Below are positions 39,572 to 46,692 of a stretch of 46,692 bases of DNA, in pieces. Under the pieces are notes generated by a model. The model worked only from the letters and a program-made list of their open reading frames with translations, made no database searches and had not been told where the DNA came from. Made by a program: the position numbers and the translations under genes. The stretch's first letter is position 1. The number at the start of each line of letters is the position of its first letter. The stretch spans positions 1 through 46,692 of the forward strand of contig VSNT01000011.1 of assembly GCA_009774465.1 (NCBI GenBank), written 5' to 3'. Source of the stretch: Lachnospiraceae bacterium (GTDB taxonomy: Bacteria > Bacillota_A > Clostridia > Lachnospirales > Lachnospiraceae).

Positions 39572-40915
39572 TTACTTAATTTCCCTTGCCAGTTTTAACA
39601 GATTTTCTCTCTCGTTCTGACCAGGATCTTCTATCACTATATCCAGCAGCCGGTGCAGTACTTCTCCGATTTCAGGGCCGGATTTCATGCCCGCTTCCGT
39701 GATCAGATCCTTTCCTGTCACCGCAAGGGTTTTTAAGGATACACACTGTCCCCTGGCAGTCACCTCTTCATAGACTTTTTGAACTGCATTCAGTTTTTCT
39801 TTCTTTTCTTCCCGAAGATACATGCTTTGTGCCTCTAAATCTGCTTCCTTAACCTGCAGCAAAAGAGGAAAAATATCTTCTCCAATTCTCATAATTGCCC
39901 GTCTTACATACTTTTCTTTTGCTTCTACCTCATAGTCATGGTATCTGACCAGTTTTGCAACCATATGAATCGTGTAATTGTCAAATTTAAGTCTTTTTAA
40001 TATTTTCAGCGTCATTTCCTCAGAAACTGCCTGATGCCCATGAAAATGGCAAATCCCCTGATCATCCACCGTAATTGTTTCAGGCTTTCCAATATCATGA
40101 AATAACATGGCAAGCCGCAGAATTCTATCCGGTCTTATTTTCTGCATGGATTTTATGATATGCTCTCCCACGCTATAGCAGTGATGTGGATTATTCTGCT
40201 CTGTTTCCATACACACATCAAATTCCGGAAGAATCACCTTTGTAATCCCTGTTTCATAAGCAGTCCTCAAATTTTCAGGATGAGGCGAGGTAACCAGCTT
40301 GACCAGTTCTGCCTGAATTCTTTCAGCACTGATACAGGTAAGCTTCGGTGCAAGTTCCTTAAGAGCTGTTTTTGTTTCCGGCTCAATCTCGTACCCTAGC
40401 TGTGCTGAAAACCTTACCGCCCGCATAATCCGCAGGGCATCCTCCGTAAATCTCTCCTTCGGACTGCCTACACAGCGTATCACCTGCTCTTTTAAGTCCT
40501 GCATTCCTCCAAATAAATCCACTAATCCACCGGCATTATTATAAGCCATCGCATTGATGGTAAAATCCCTCCGCTTTAAGTCCTCCTCCAGACTGGCAGT
40601 AAACATTACTTCTTTAGGATGCCTTCCATCTTCATATACCCCATCAATACGGTAAGTGGTTACTTCAAATCCTTCTCTGTCAACCATAACTGTAACTGTC
40701 CCATGTTTCAGCCCCGTGTCAATGGTATGTTTAAACATCTCCTTCACCTGATAAGGAGATGCGGAGGTGGTAATGTCCCAGTCATCCGGAATCCTCCCTA
40801 AAATGGAATCACGAATGCAGCCGCCTACTGCATATGCTTCGTAGCCGGCTTCCATGATTGTGTTTATAATATATGTTACCTTTTCAGGCAGTTGAATCAT
40901 GATTTCATTCTGCAT
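39572..40915 (-). CDS. cca: CCA-adding tRNA nucleotidyltransferase with HD domain
   Basis: 447 residues. The nucleotidyltransferase head has AVGGCIRDSILGRIPDDWDI (catalytic D-x-D). RRDFTINAMAYN and ERFTEDALRIMRAVRF are family motifs. A central HD domain has LFHDIGKPE and HFHGHQAVS. It builds or repairs the 3' CCA end of tRNA. AGGGA lies about eight bases before the ATG. It is 27 bp downstream of proS in transcription, a translation-related pair. Confidence 0.94.
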   Translation of the reverse strand: MQNEIMIQLPEKVTYIINTIMEAGYEAYAVGGCIRDSILGRIPDDWDITTSASPYQVKEMFKHTIDTGLKHGTVTVMVDREGFEVTTYRIDGVYEDGRHPKEVMFTASLEEDLKRRDFTINAMAYNNAGGLVDLFGGMQDLKEQVIRCVGSPKERFTEDALRIMRAVRFSAQLGYEIEPETKTALKELAPKLTCISAERIQAELVKLVTSPHPENLRTAYETGITKVILPEFDVCMETEQNNPHHCYSVGEHIIKSMQKIRPDRILRLAMLFHDIGKPETITVDDQGICHFHGHQAVSEEMTLKILKRLKFDNYTIHMVAKLVRYHDYEVEAKEKYVRRAIMRIGEDIFPLLLQVKEADLEAQSMYLREEKKEKLNAVQKVYEEVTARGQCVSLKTLAVTGKDLITEAGMKSGPEIGEVLHRLLDIVIEDPGQNERENLLKLAREIK

Positions 40916-40941
40916 TCGTTATTCCCTGTATACCGTAATTT

Positions 40942-42372
40942 TTAATATGCTTTTCCCCAGTATACCATTTTTTTAGCAGGTTTTCCACAATAAACACAAG
41001 CTTCTGACAGACACTCCTGATGAAAAGGCATACACCTGCTGCTGACTCCCATGTTCTCTTTGATCTCTTCCTCGCAGGATCTTTCTCCACACCACATTGC
41101 TTTTACAAATCCTGTTTTTTCCGCAAATATTTTCTCGAAGTCTTCTCTGCATGACGCAGTAAAGGTATGTTCCGCCAGGTGTTTTCTTGCCCGCTCAAGC
41201 ATATCGGCCTGAATTTGAGTAAGCAGCCTGCTTACGGTTTCCTCTAACTTTTCCAGTTCCACCTCAATTTTTTCCCTGGTATCGCGTCGGCAGACTACGC
41301 ACTTGCCGGCTTCCATGTCTTTAGGCCCAATCTCCACACGCATGGGGATGCCGCGCATCTCCTGCTCGGAAAATTTCCATCCGGGACTCTTATCAGAATC
41401 ATCAACCTTTACCCGGAAATTACCCAGTTTGTCACGAAGCTCGTATGCCTTTTCAAGGACACCTTCTTTCTTTTGCTGGATAGGAATAATCATCACCTGG
41501 GTAGGCGCAATTTCAGGAGGAAGTACCAGCCCTGAATCGTCCCCATGCACCATGATAATCGCCCCGATAATTCTGGTAGACATTCCCCAGGAGGTCTGAT
41601 GAACATATTTTAACTGATTATCTTTATCTGTAAACTGAATGCCAAAAGCCTTTGCAAATCCATCTCCAAAATTATGGCTGGTTCCTGACTGCAGTGCTTT
41701 ACCATCGTGCATCAGAGCTTCTATGGTATAGGTAGCTTCTGCACCTGCAAACTTTTCCTTTTCTGTCTTCCGCCCCTTTACCACGGGAATTGCCAGAACT
41801 TCCTCGCAGAAATCTGCATAAACATTCAGCATCTGTTCCGTTCTTTCTTCGGCCTCGTCAGCAGTAGCATGGGCAGTGTGGCCTTCCTGCCATAAAAATT
41901 CTCTGGACCGCAGAAAAGGTCTTGTTTCCTTTTCCCAGCGAACTACACTGCACCACTGGTTATATACCCTGGGAAGATCGCGGTAAGACTGAATATCTCC
42001 TTTATAGAAATCACAAAACAGTGTTTCCGACGTAGGTCTGACACACATTCTTTCCTGCAGAGGATTTAAGCCCCCATGCGTCACCCAAGCTACCTCGGGT
42101 GCAAATCCTTCCACATGATCTTTTTCTTTTTGTAAAAGGCTTTCCGGGATAAACATAGGCATATATACATTTTCAACGCCCACTGCCTTAAATCTTTCAT
42201 CCAGACGTTTCTGAATATTTTCCCAGATTGCGTACCCTGCCGGCTTGATTACCATGCAGCCCTTTACATTGGAATAATCAATCAACTCCGCTTTCTTCAC
42301 CACATCCGTATACCACTTCGCAAAATCTTCGCTCATGGATGTGATTGCTTCTACTAACTTTTTTTCAGCCAT
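40942..42372 (-). CDS. proS: Prolyl-tRNA synthetase, archaeal/eukaryal type
   Basis: 476 residues. Class II motifs include VYMPMFIPESLLQKE and RPTSETLFCDFYKGDIQSYRDLP, with EFLWQEGHTAHAT as motif 2. The compact size, the absence of the INS editing insertion and the C-terminal Cys-containing zinc-like domain (CGERSCEEEI, CVYCGKPAKK) identify the archaeal/eukaryal-type ProRS, found also in many Clostridia. AAAAAGGAG precedes the ATG. Confidence 0.95.
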   Translation of the reverse strand: MAEKKLVEAITSMSEDFAKWYTDVVKKAELIDYSNVKGCMVIKPAGYAIWENIQKRLDERFKAVGVENVYMPMFIPESLLQKEKDHVEGFAPEVAWVTHGGLNPLQERMCVRPTSETLFCDFYKGDIQSYRDLPRVYNQWCSVVRWEKETRPFLRSREFLWQEGHTAHATADEAEERTEQMLNVYADFCEEVLAIPVVKGRKTEKEKFAGAEATYTIEALMHDGKALQSGTSHNFGDGFAKAFGIQFTDKDNQLKYVHQTSWGMSTRIIGAIIMVHGDDSGLVLPPEIAPTQVMIIPIQQKKEGVLEKAYELRDKLGNFRVKVDDSDKSPGWKFSEQEMRGIPMRVEIGPKDMEAGKCVVCRRDTREKIEVELEKLEETVSRLLTQIQADMLERARKHLAEHTFTASCREDFEKIFAEKTGFVKAMWCGERSCEEEIKENMGVSSRCMPFHQECLSEACVYCGKPAKKMVYWGKAY

Positions 42373-42394
42373 CTTTCATTCTCCTTTTTGTAAT

Positions 42395-43876
42395 TTATGC
42401 AATCGTCTTTAAGACTTCTACTTCTTCCATTACTTCATCCAAAAGAAGGCTGACCTTTCTGGTTCCTTCAATCGTACCGTCGGTGAGCTCTCTGGTGTTT
42501 TCCGTATTAGCAAGGAGTTCTTCACTAAAGGCACTCAGGCTCTCAACATACTGAACAATTTCTTTATTACTGTCTTTTATCTGAATCATATGTGAAGATT
42601 GTTTTTCCACACTTCCATTTACATCTGCAATGTCCTCACTGATCCTTTCAAATGCGGTACGCGTCTGAGTTACAAGCTGTGCCTGCTTCTTATTTAATTC
42701 TACCAGACTGCCCACACTCTTTTCCGCCACGTCTGTCTGCCGGGTAAGTTCATCTAAAATCCCCTTAACCTGCCGGGTTGCATCTTCCGTCTGTGCCGCA
42801 AGTTTTTTAATTTCGTCAGCGACTACCGCAAAACCTCTGCCTGCCTCCCCTGCACGCGCTGCTTCAATACTGGCATTCAATGCCAAAAGCTCTGTCTGGT
42901 TGGTAATACTTTCTATCATTTCAAGAATTTCATTTACCTCTTTCGTCTGACGCATCAGACTTGTCATTGTAGTGCTTACTTCATTGCTGGCTTTTTCACT
43001 TTGTTCCGAAGACCTGAGCAGTTCTTCCACATCCCGGTTTCCTGTCTCTGTGATTTCTCTTGTGTCGGTAAACTTATCCTGAATTTCTTCAACAATTACT
43101 CCCATACTGTCCGTAAGGGTTCCAATGTTTTCTGTCATCTGAAGTTGATTTTGAATGGTACCTGCCAGATCATTGGTTCCGGTAACAATTTCTTCGATTG
43201 CAATTTTACTTCTCTCCCCCTGCCTGGACATGTTTTTTGCTTCCGTACTGATCAGAGAAATCTTTTCAATCAGTTTACCTGTAGTATCTAAAATCTGATT
43301 TAAAACAGCTTCTTCCTTTTTCTTATCCTGCTCAATCAAATTAACCTTGTAATTGTTAACTCTCTCCAATACTTTTGTGGAAAGAATGGATAAACCTGCT
43401 ACCAGTGCAACCGCTGCCACTTCAATTTCAAAATTCACAATATCCAGACTCTCCGCACCGGTTTTAATAAAGGTAAAGGCTATGTACACAAAATTAATAA
43501 GAACTGCCACAACACCGCCTTTGATGGCAAACTTACCGTCCTGATAAAGTGCAATTGCCGCAATCATGGGAAGTATATAGCAAAAAGACAAAATACTTAC
43601 CGAAGTAAGAAGGACAAATGTATATAAAATCTCATATCCGAAAAGTCCAAAGTATTTTACCATTTTACTGTTTTTATCTTTTAAATAAACAAGAATCGTA
43701 ATCATAAGAGGGATCACTAAAAATACACAAAATACCGCTGTATATCCCAGCGTCCTGTTTCCCTTGATGAGTTCTATCATATATGCGGCGAAAAGAATTC
43801 CGGCAATAATTTCATAGCAGTTTAAAAAACGCTTATTCAAGTATTCCATTTCTTGAAAATTCCGACTGTTTTCCAT
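42395..43876 (-). CDS. Methyl-accepting chemotaxis protein with membrane-only input
   Basis: About 493 residues. Some six hydrophobic helices in the first 190 residues are joined by very short loops. The cytoplasmic MCP signalling rod follows, including the conserved tip LLALNASIEAARAGEAGRGFAVVADEIKKLA. No periplasmic ligand domain and no HAMP domain are visible. The signal must come through the membrane or a membrane partner. Starts at 43888 and 43876 are both possible; GGAG is too near the first and rather far from the second. No che genes are in the window. It lies 22 bp before proS, an odd neighbour. Confidence 0.85.
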   Translation of the reverse strand: MENSRNFQEMEYLNKRFLNCYEIIAGILFAAYMIELIKGNRTLGYTAVFCVFLVIPLMITILVYLKDKNSKMVKYFGLFGYEILYTFVLLTSVSILSFCYILPMIAAIALYQDGKFAIKGGVVAVLINFVYIAFTFIKTGAESLDIVNFEIEVAAVALVAGLSILSTKVLERVNNYKVNLIEQDKKKEEAVLNQILDTTGKLIEKISLISTEAKNMSRQGERSKIAIEEIVTGTNDLAGTIQNQLQMTENIGTLTDSMGVIVEEIQDKFTDTREITETGNRDVEELLRSSEQSEKASNEVSTTMTSLMRQTKEVNEILEMIESITNQTELLALNASIEAARAGEAGRGFAVVADEIKKLAAQTEDATRQVKGILDELTRQTDVAEKSVGSLVELNKKQAQLVTQTRTAFERISEDIADVNGSVEKQSSHMIQIKDSNKEIVQYVESLSAFSEELLANTENTRELTDGTIEGTRKVSLLLDEVMEEVEVLKTIA

Positions 43877-43953
43877 ATTTATAACCATACTCCTTTCAAA
43901 GTCTCTTTTCAACAAATACTTTTTTACATAATAATGCAAAGTAAATAAAAAAG

Positions 43954-45495
43954 TCAATCATCCCATCTCCGGGATTCTGCACTTCCCATTCCCATAAGTA
44001 AAAACAGGAAAGGCAGATTTAAAACCTGTTCAAAGCTGACCATATTATTACTTAAATAACAGATCACGCACACTGCTAAAGCATACAGAATATAGTTATC
44101 TGTTCCTTTTTTCATGCACTTCTTTACAAAAGATACCATAATTCCCATAAACAGGAATACACCTGAAATTCCTTCATTTATAAGGCAGGTAAGCAATTCA
44201 TTATGGGCATTGGTCAGCCTGCTGTTCCCAAAGGCCTCTCTTAATTTTACAGCCATATCCGGCAGAGAATAGACATACACAGAAAAGCAGTCCGCTCCCA
44301 CTCCTGTAAACTTATGTAAGAAAGGCATTTGCCTGAAGCTGTCAAAAGCAATTGAAAAAGCGGCTCCCCTGCCATTTCCCCAGCGCTCATTCAGCAAGAA
44401 AAAGCTTTTTTGTTCTAGTCCCGGAATCCCTGTAAATGTATTGAGCCCGGAAATAAGAAGCCACAGCGCCAGCCCTCCCAAAAGCAGCAGCACCATTGCT
44501 TTTCTTACTGTTTTCTTTACATGCGCATTCAAAAACAGCTTTTCTTTTTTCCATGAAAGCATACCGTAAATTAAAATACCAAAAACTCCTGCCGCCAATG
44601 TAATATTTGATCCTGTAGCATAAGCGCATAAGTTATTGGTGTCATAGTTATAGCGATCCGGCATAAACACCCGCATAAGCCTGACTGCCTGTGCGGAAAA
44701 GCCCCACAAAAAAATCAGTAAAAAATAATCCCTGAACCATGTTTCCTTCTCCAGGGAAATCCAAAACAGCATAAAAAACAGTGCTGCAAAGAAAAGAAAA
44801 ATACTGTCTCCACCCTGGCTTAATCCTGCCATGAAAGAAATTATCGTATAAATCCCATAAAACAGTTTCAGATAAATTTTTTTATTTTGAAACAAAAACA
44901 TGCAGATGCCAACTGGTGCCAGTACTGACAAATATCCACTGAACCAGTTAATGTTTCCAAGAGTGGAAATAAACTCCGGCTGACGTATTTCCAGTGGAAT
45001 CAGATGAATGGAAAATCTGTCCAAAAGCCCTAAAGCAAATACAGCTCCCGATACAGCAAAAGCCGTATACCAGACAATCCTGTTTCCATCCCATAATCTG
45101 GAAATGAAAAAATAAAAAGCACATAATGTAAGCTTAAGCACAAGCCCCATGTACCATCCTTCTGTCCCCCACAGGGCTTCCTCTTGAAAATCTGAAAATA
45201 CATAAGAAATAAAAATCTCTGCGGCATACATTATTACAAACAGATCCACCGCCGATAATTTATTCCAGTCAATTAAATGCAGCCTGCGTTTCTTTAACCA
45301 TTGATAAAAACTCTGCAATGCCAGAAAAACACTGATTAATGTAAAAATACCTGCTGCGGCAAGGGAACTGTATATAAAAAAATGATATTTGGCCTTTCCA
45401 ATATCCACATACCCCTGCTTCATATAAAAAGGATAAACACCAAAAATAAGTAATAAGTATGCTGTTGTGAATAATTTCCCTGCTTTCTTAATCAA
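43954..45495 (-). CDS. O-antigen ligase-like (Wzy/WaaL) membrane protein
   Basis: 513 residues with about twelve hydrophobic segments. A large extracytoplasmic loop and the motif NAHNELLTCLINEGISG (near 430-445) are characteristic of the O-antigen ligase/polymerase family. In Gram-positives such proteins polymerise or attach surface glycans. The start is TTG with AAGGTGG four to five bases ahead. It has its own promoter in the gap after the AI-2E gene. No glycosyltransferase genes are adjacent, so the glycan is unknown. Confidence 0.82.
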   Translation of the reverse strand: MIKKAGKLFTTAYLLLIFGVYPFYMKQGYVDIGKAKYHFFIYSSLAAAGIFTLISVFLALQSFYQWLKKRRLHLIDWNKLSAVDLFVIMYAAEIFISYVFSDFQEEALWGTEGWYMGLVLKLTLCAFYFFISRLWDGNRIVWYTAFAVSGAVFALGLLDRFSIHLIPLEIRQPEFISTLGNINWFSGYLSVLAPVGICMFLFQNKKIYLKLFYGIYTIISFMAGLSQGGDSIFLFFAALFFMLFWISLEKETWFRDYFLLIFLWGFSAQAVRLMRVFMPDRYNYDTNNLCAYATGSNITLAAGVFGILIYGMLSWKKEKLFLNAHVKKTVRKAMVLLLLGGLALWLLISGLNTFTGIPGLEQKSFFLLNERWGNGRGAAFSIAFDSFRQMPFLHKFTGVGADCFSVYVYSLPDMAVKLREAFGNSRLTNAHNELLTCLINEGISGVFLFMGIMVSFVKKCMKKGTDNYILYALAVCVICYLSNNMVSFEQVLNLPFLFLLMGMGSAESRRWDD

Positions 45496-45534
45496 TCTGC
45501 CACCTTCTTTTACTGTTTTTGCAGTAACAGCAAT

Positions 45535-45564
45535 AGTATAACAGGGAATCTGCTTTTCTGTAAA
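45535..45564 (-). promoter_or_regulatory. Promoter of the O-antigen-ligase-like gene
   Basis: TTTACA (45559-45564), an 18-bp spacer and TATACT (45535-45540) on the minus strand, directly after the AI-2E stop codon. Confidence 0.5.
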
Positions 45565-45568
45565 TATT

Positions 45569-46618
45569 CTATTGTAAACTGTTATTCAAGTATTTGCAGC
45601 TTTCACAAATAATCACCAACGACAGTGGGCCTTTAATAATTCCCCATACGCCAAATAAATGAATTCCTGCAAAAACAGCAAATAAAATGCCTACCGGCCA
45701 AACTCCTACCCTCTCTCCTATCAGCTTCGGCTCTAAAAACTCCCTGACCAGCGCACATACCGCATAAAGGCAGAAGCAGAAAAAAGCCTGCCAGTAATTT
45801 CCGCTAATCAGTCGGAAAATTGCCAATGGGAGAAGCATGATTCCGGTTCCTATAAAAGGAAGCATATCCATAAAGCCTGTTAATATCCCGTATAAGATTC
45901 CTCCTTTCATTCCCATAATTGTAAGTGAAACTGCGCATATTCCGCTAATAATACAAAGAATGATAATCTGCGCCCGGATAAAGGTCCTTACGTAAAAAAG
46001 CACCTTTCCGCCTATTTCTCTTAATGCCTTAAAACTCTCCTCCTTTTTTATTTTTTCCAGATAGCTGTCATAATCTTTCATAATTAGAAGTATAGCGATT
46101 ATCATTACCACCGTAAAGCTGATGAAACCTACAATATTTCTCATATATCCTACAGATTTTCCCATTATCTCCGGTATCACTTTCACCTCAAGGTTTTCAA
46201 TAAAGATATTGATCTGTTCTACAATGAAATTTTCAATCTGACTGCCGTCTACTCCAAACTTTTCTTCCATCATATGACAGCAGTCATTAAGCACAACATA
46301 AAATTCCTCCTGATAATCCGGCATTTGCACCGCCAGCGCACTGCCTCCTGTAATTAGTCCTGAAAGCGCTATCCAGGCTAAAGCTATAATGATCAGACAT
46401 GCAAAGAACAGGATAATACCTGCTAAAACTGATTTACGAATCTTTATTTTTTTATTTAATCCCCTTACCAGGGGATTCAAAACTCCCGCCAGAAGAAAAG
46501 CAAAAATAAAGGGCGATACAACAGGACTTAAATATTTCATTGCAAAATAAACTGTAAAAATAACTGCTCCTGTTAATAAATATTTTTTTCCTGTTTCCGA
46601 TAAATGAATTTTGTCCAT
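45569..46618 (-). CDS. AI-2E family (YtvI-like) membrane protein
   Basis: About 349 residues. Helices near the N-terminus (LLTGAVIFTVYFAMKYLSPVVSPFIFAFL) are followed by a long soluble loop (about 110-165). Four or more C-terminal helices include the conserved G-x-x-x-x-x-P-F-I-G-T-G segment. The family is called AI-2 exporter but members do different jobs, including Na+/H+ antiport; YtvI relatives in spore formers are uncharacterised. ATG 46618 with GGGTGA six bases ahead is preferred over 46633. The promoter is not resolved, as the window ends 74 bp upstream. Confidence 0.85.
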   Translation of the reverse strand: MDKIHLSETGKKYLLTGAVIFTVYFAMKYLSPVVSPFIFAFLLAGVLNPLVRGLNKKIKIRKSVLAGIILFFACLIIIALAWIALSGLITGGSALAVQMPDYQEEFYVVLNDCCHMMEEKFGVDGSQIENFIVEQINIFIENLEVKVIPEIMGKSVGYMRNIVGFISFTVVMIIAILLIMKDYDSYLEKIKKEESFKALREIGGKVLFYVRTFIRAQIIILCIISGICAVSLTIMGMKGGILYGILTGFMDMLPFIGTGIMLLPLAIFRLISGNYWQAFFCFCLYAVCALVREFLEPKLIGERVGVWPVGILFAVFAGIHLFGVWGIIKGPLSLVIICESCKYLNNSLQ

Positions 46619-46692
46619 AAAAAAATCACCCATACCTTAAGCTTTTCCAAATTTTCTACTGGTAGTATGGGTAATTTCAAATAAATTATGTT

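Noticed and set aside
42373..42394. T-box leader ahead of proS
   Set aside because: Only 22 bp separate it from the MCP gene, too little for a T-box; none seen in the MCP gene's upstream gap.

Overview
The window looks like a chromosomal segment of an anaerobic, low-GC, spore-lineage Firmicute, most likely a gut Lachnospiraceae (Blautia / Ruminococcus gnavus type). This is inferred from three things: the spore-associated block hup-rqcP-yabP-yabQ-divIC-spoIIE-tilS-hpt-ftsH, radical-SAM (anaerobic) sulfatase maturation, and the overall protein flavour. No database search was run. Nearly everything is transcribed from the minus strand; only mazEF, the SOD-like gene and one ROK regulator are on plus. 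No tRNA, rRNA, CRISPR or IS element was seen.

1-730: a MazEF-type toxin-antitoxin pair with its own promoter/operator. 790-7019: a minus-strand operon degV-sufC-sufB-ABC-ABC. It holds a minimal two-gene Suf (SMS-type) Fe-S system and a heterodimeric exporter with one consensus and one degenerate ATP site. 7147-7644: a cytoplasmic Cu/Zn-SOD-like protein. 7708-10203: ZTP riboswitch, PurO-type IMP cyclohydrolase, stand-alone AICAR transformylase and a 65-residue protein, i.e. the split form of the last two purine steps.

10211-22557: an accessory metabolic region. It has a BaiA-like short-chain dehydrogenase, two divergent ROK regulators, an anaerobic sulfatase-maturating enzyme, a Cys-type sulfatase, a five-gene sulfonate/taurine-type ABC importer and two zinc polyol/alcohol dehydrogenases. 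I read this as a locus for uptake, desulfation and oxidation of an unidentified sulfated compound. Its two ATPases carry complementary motif losses, so the importer is predicted to have one good and one dead ATP site.

22840-29525: an Rpn-type nuclease-fold protein with a hairpin-rich leader, glycerate kinase, a BlaI / M56-M23 sensor pair driven from a long inverted repeat, and a GH13 neopullulanase-like enzyme with a candidate cre site. 29830-36865: ftsH, hpt, tilS, a SpoIIE phosphatase without its membrane half, divIC, yabQ, yabP, rqcP and HU. The spoIIE promoter keeps the unusual 21-bp spacer and Spo0A-box-like sites known from Bacillus subtilis. 37035-46618: a PEGA lipoprotein, a CotS-like kinase, CCA-adding enzyme, archaeal/eukaryal-type ProRS, a membrane MCP without an external sensor, an O-antigen-ligase-like protein and an AI-2E family permease.

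Several starts were moved from the longest ORF on ribosome-binding-site grounds (degV, anSME, the sulfatase, the Rpn protein, hpt, spoIIE, cotS, one ATPase, MCP, AI-2E). TTG or GTG starts are frequent.
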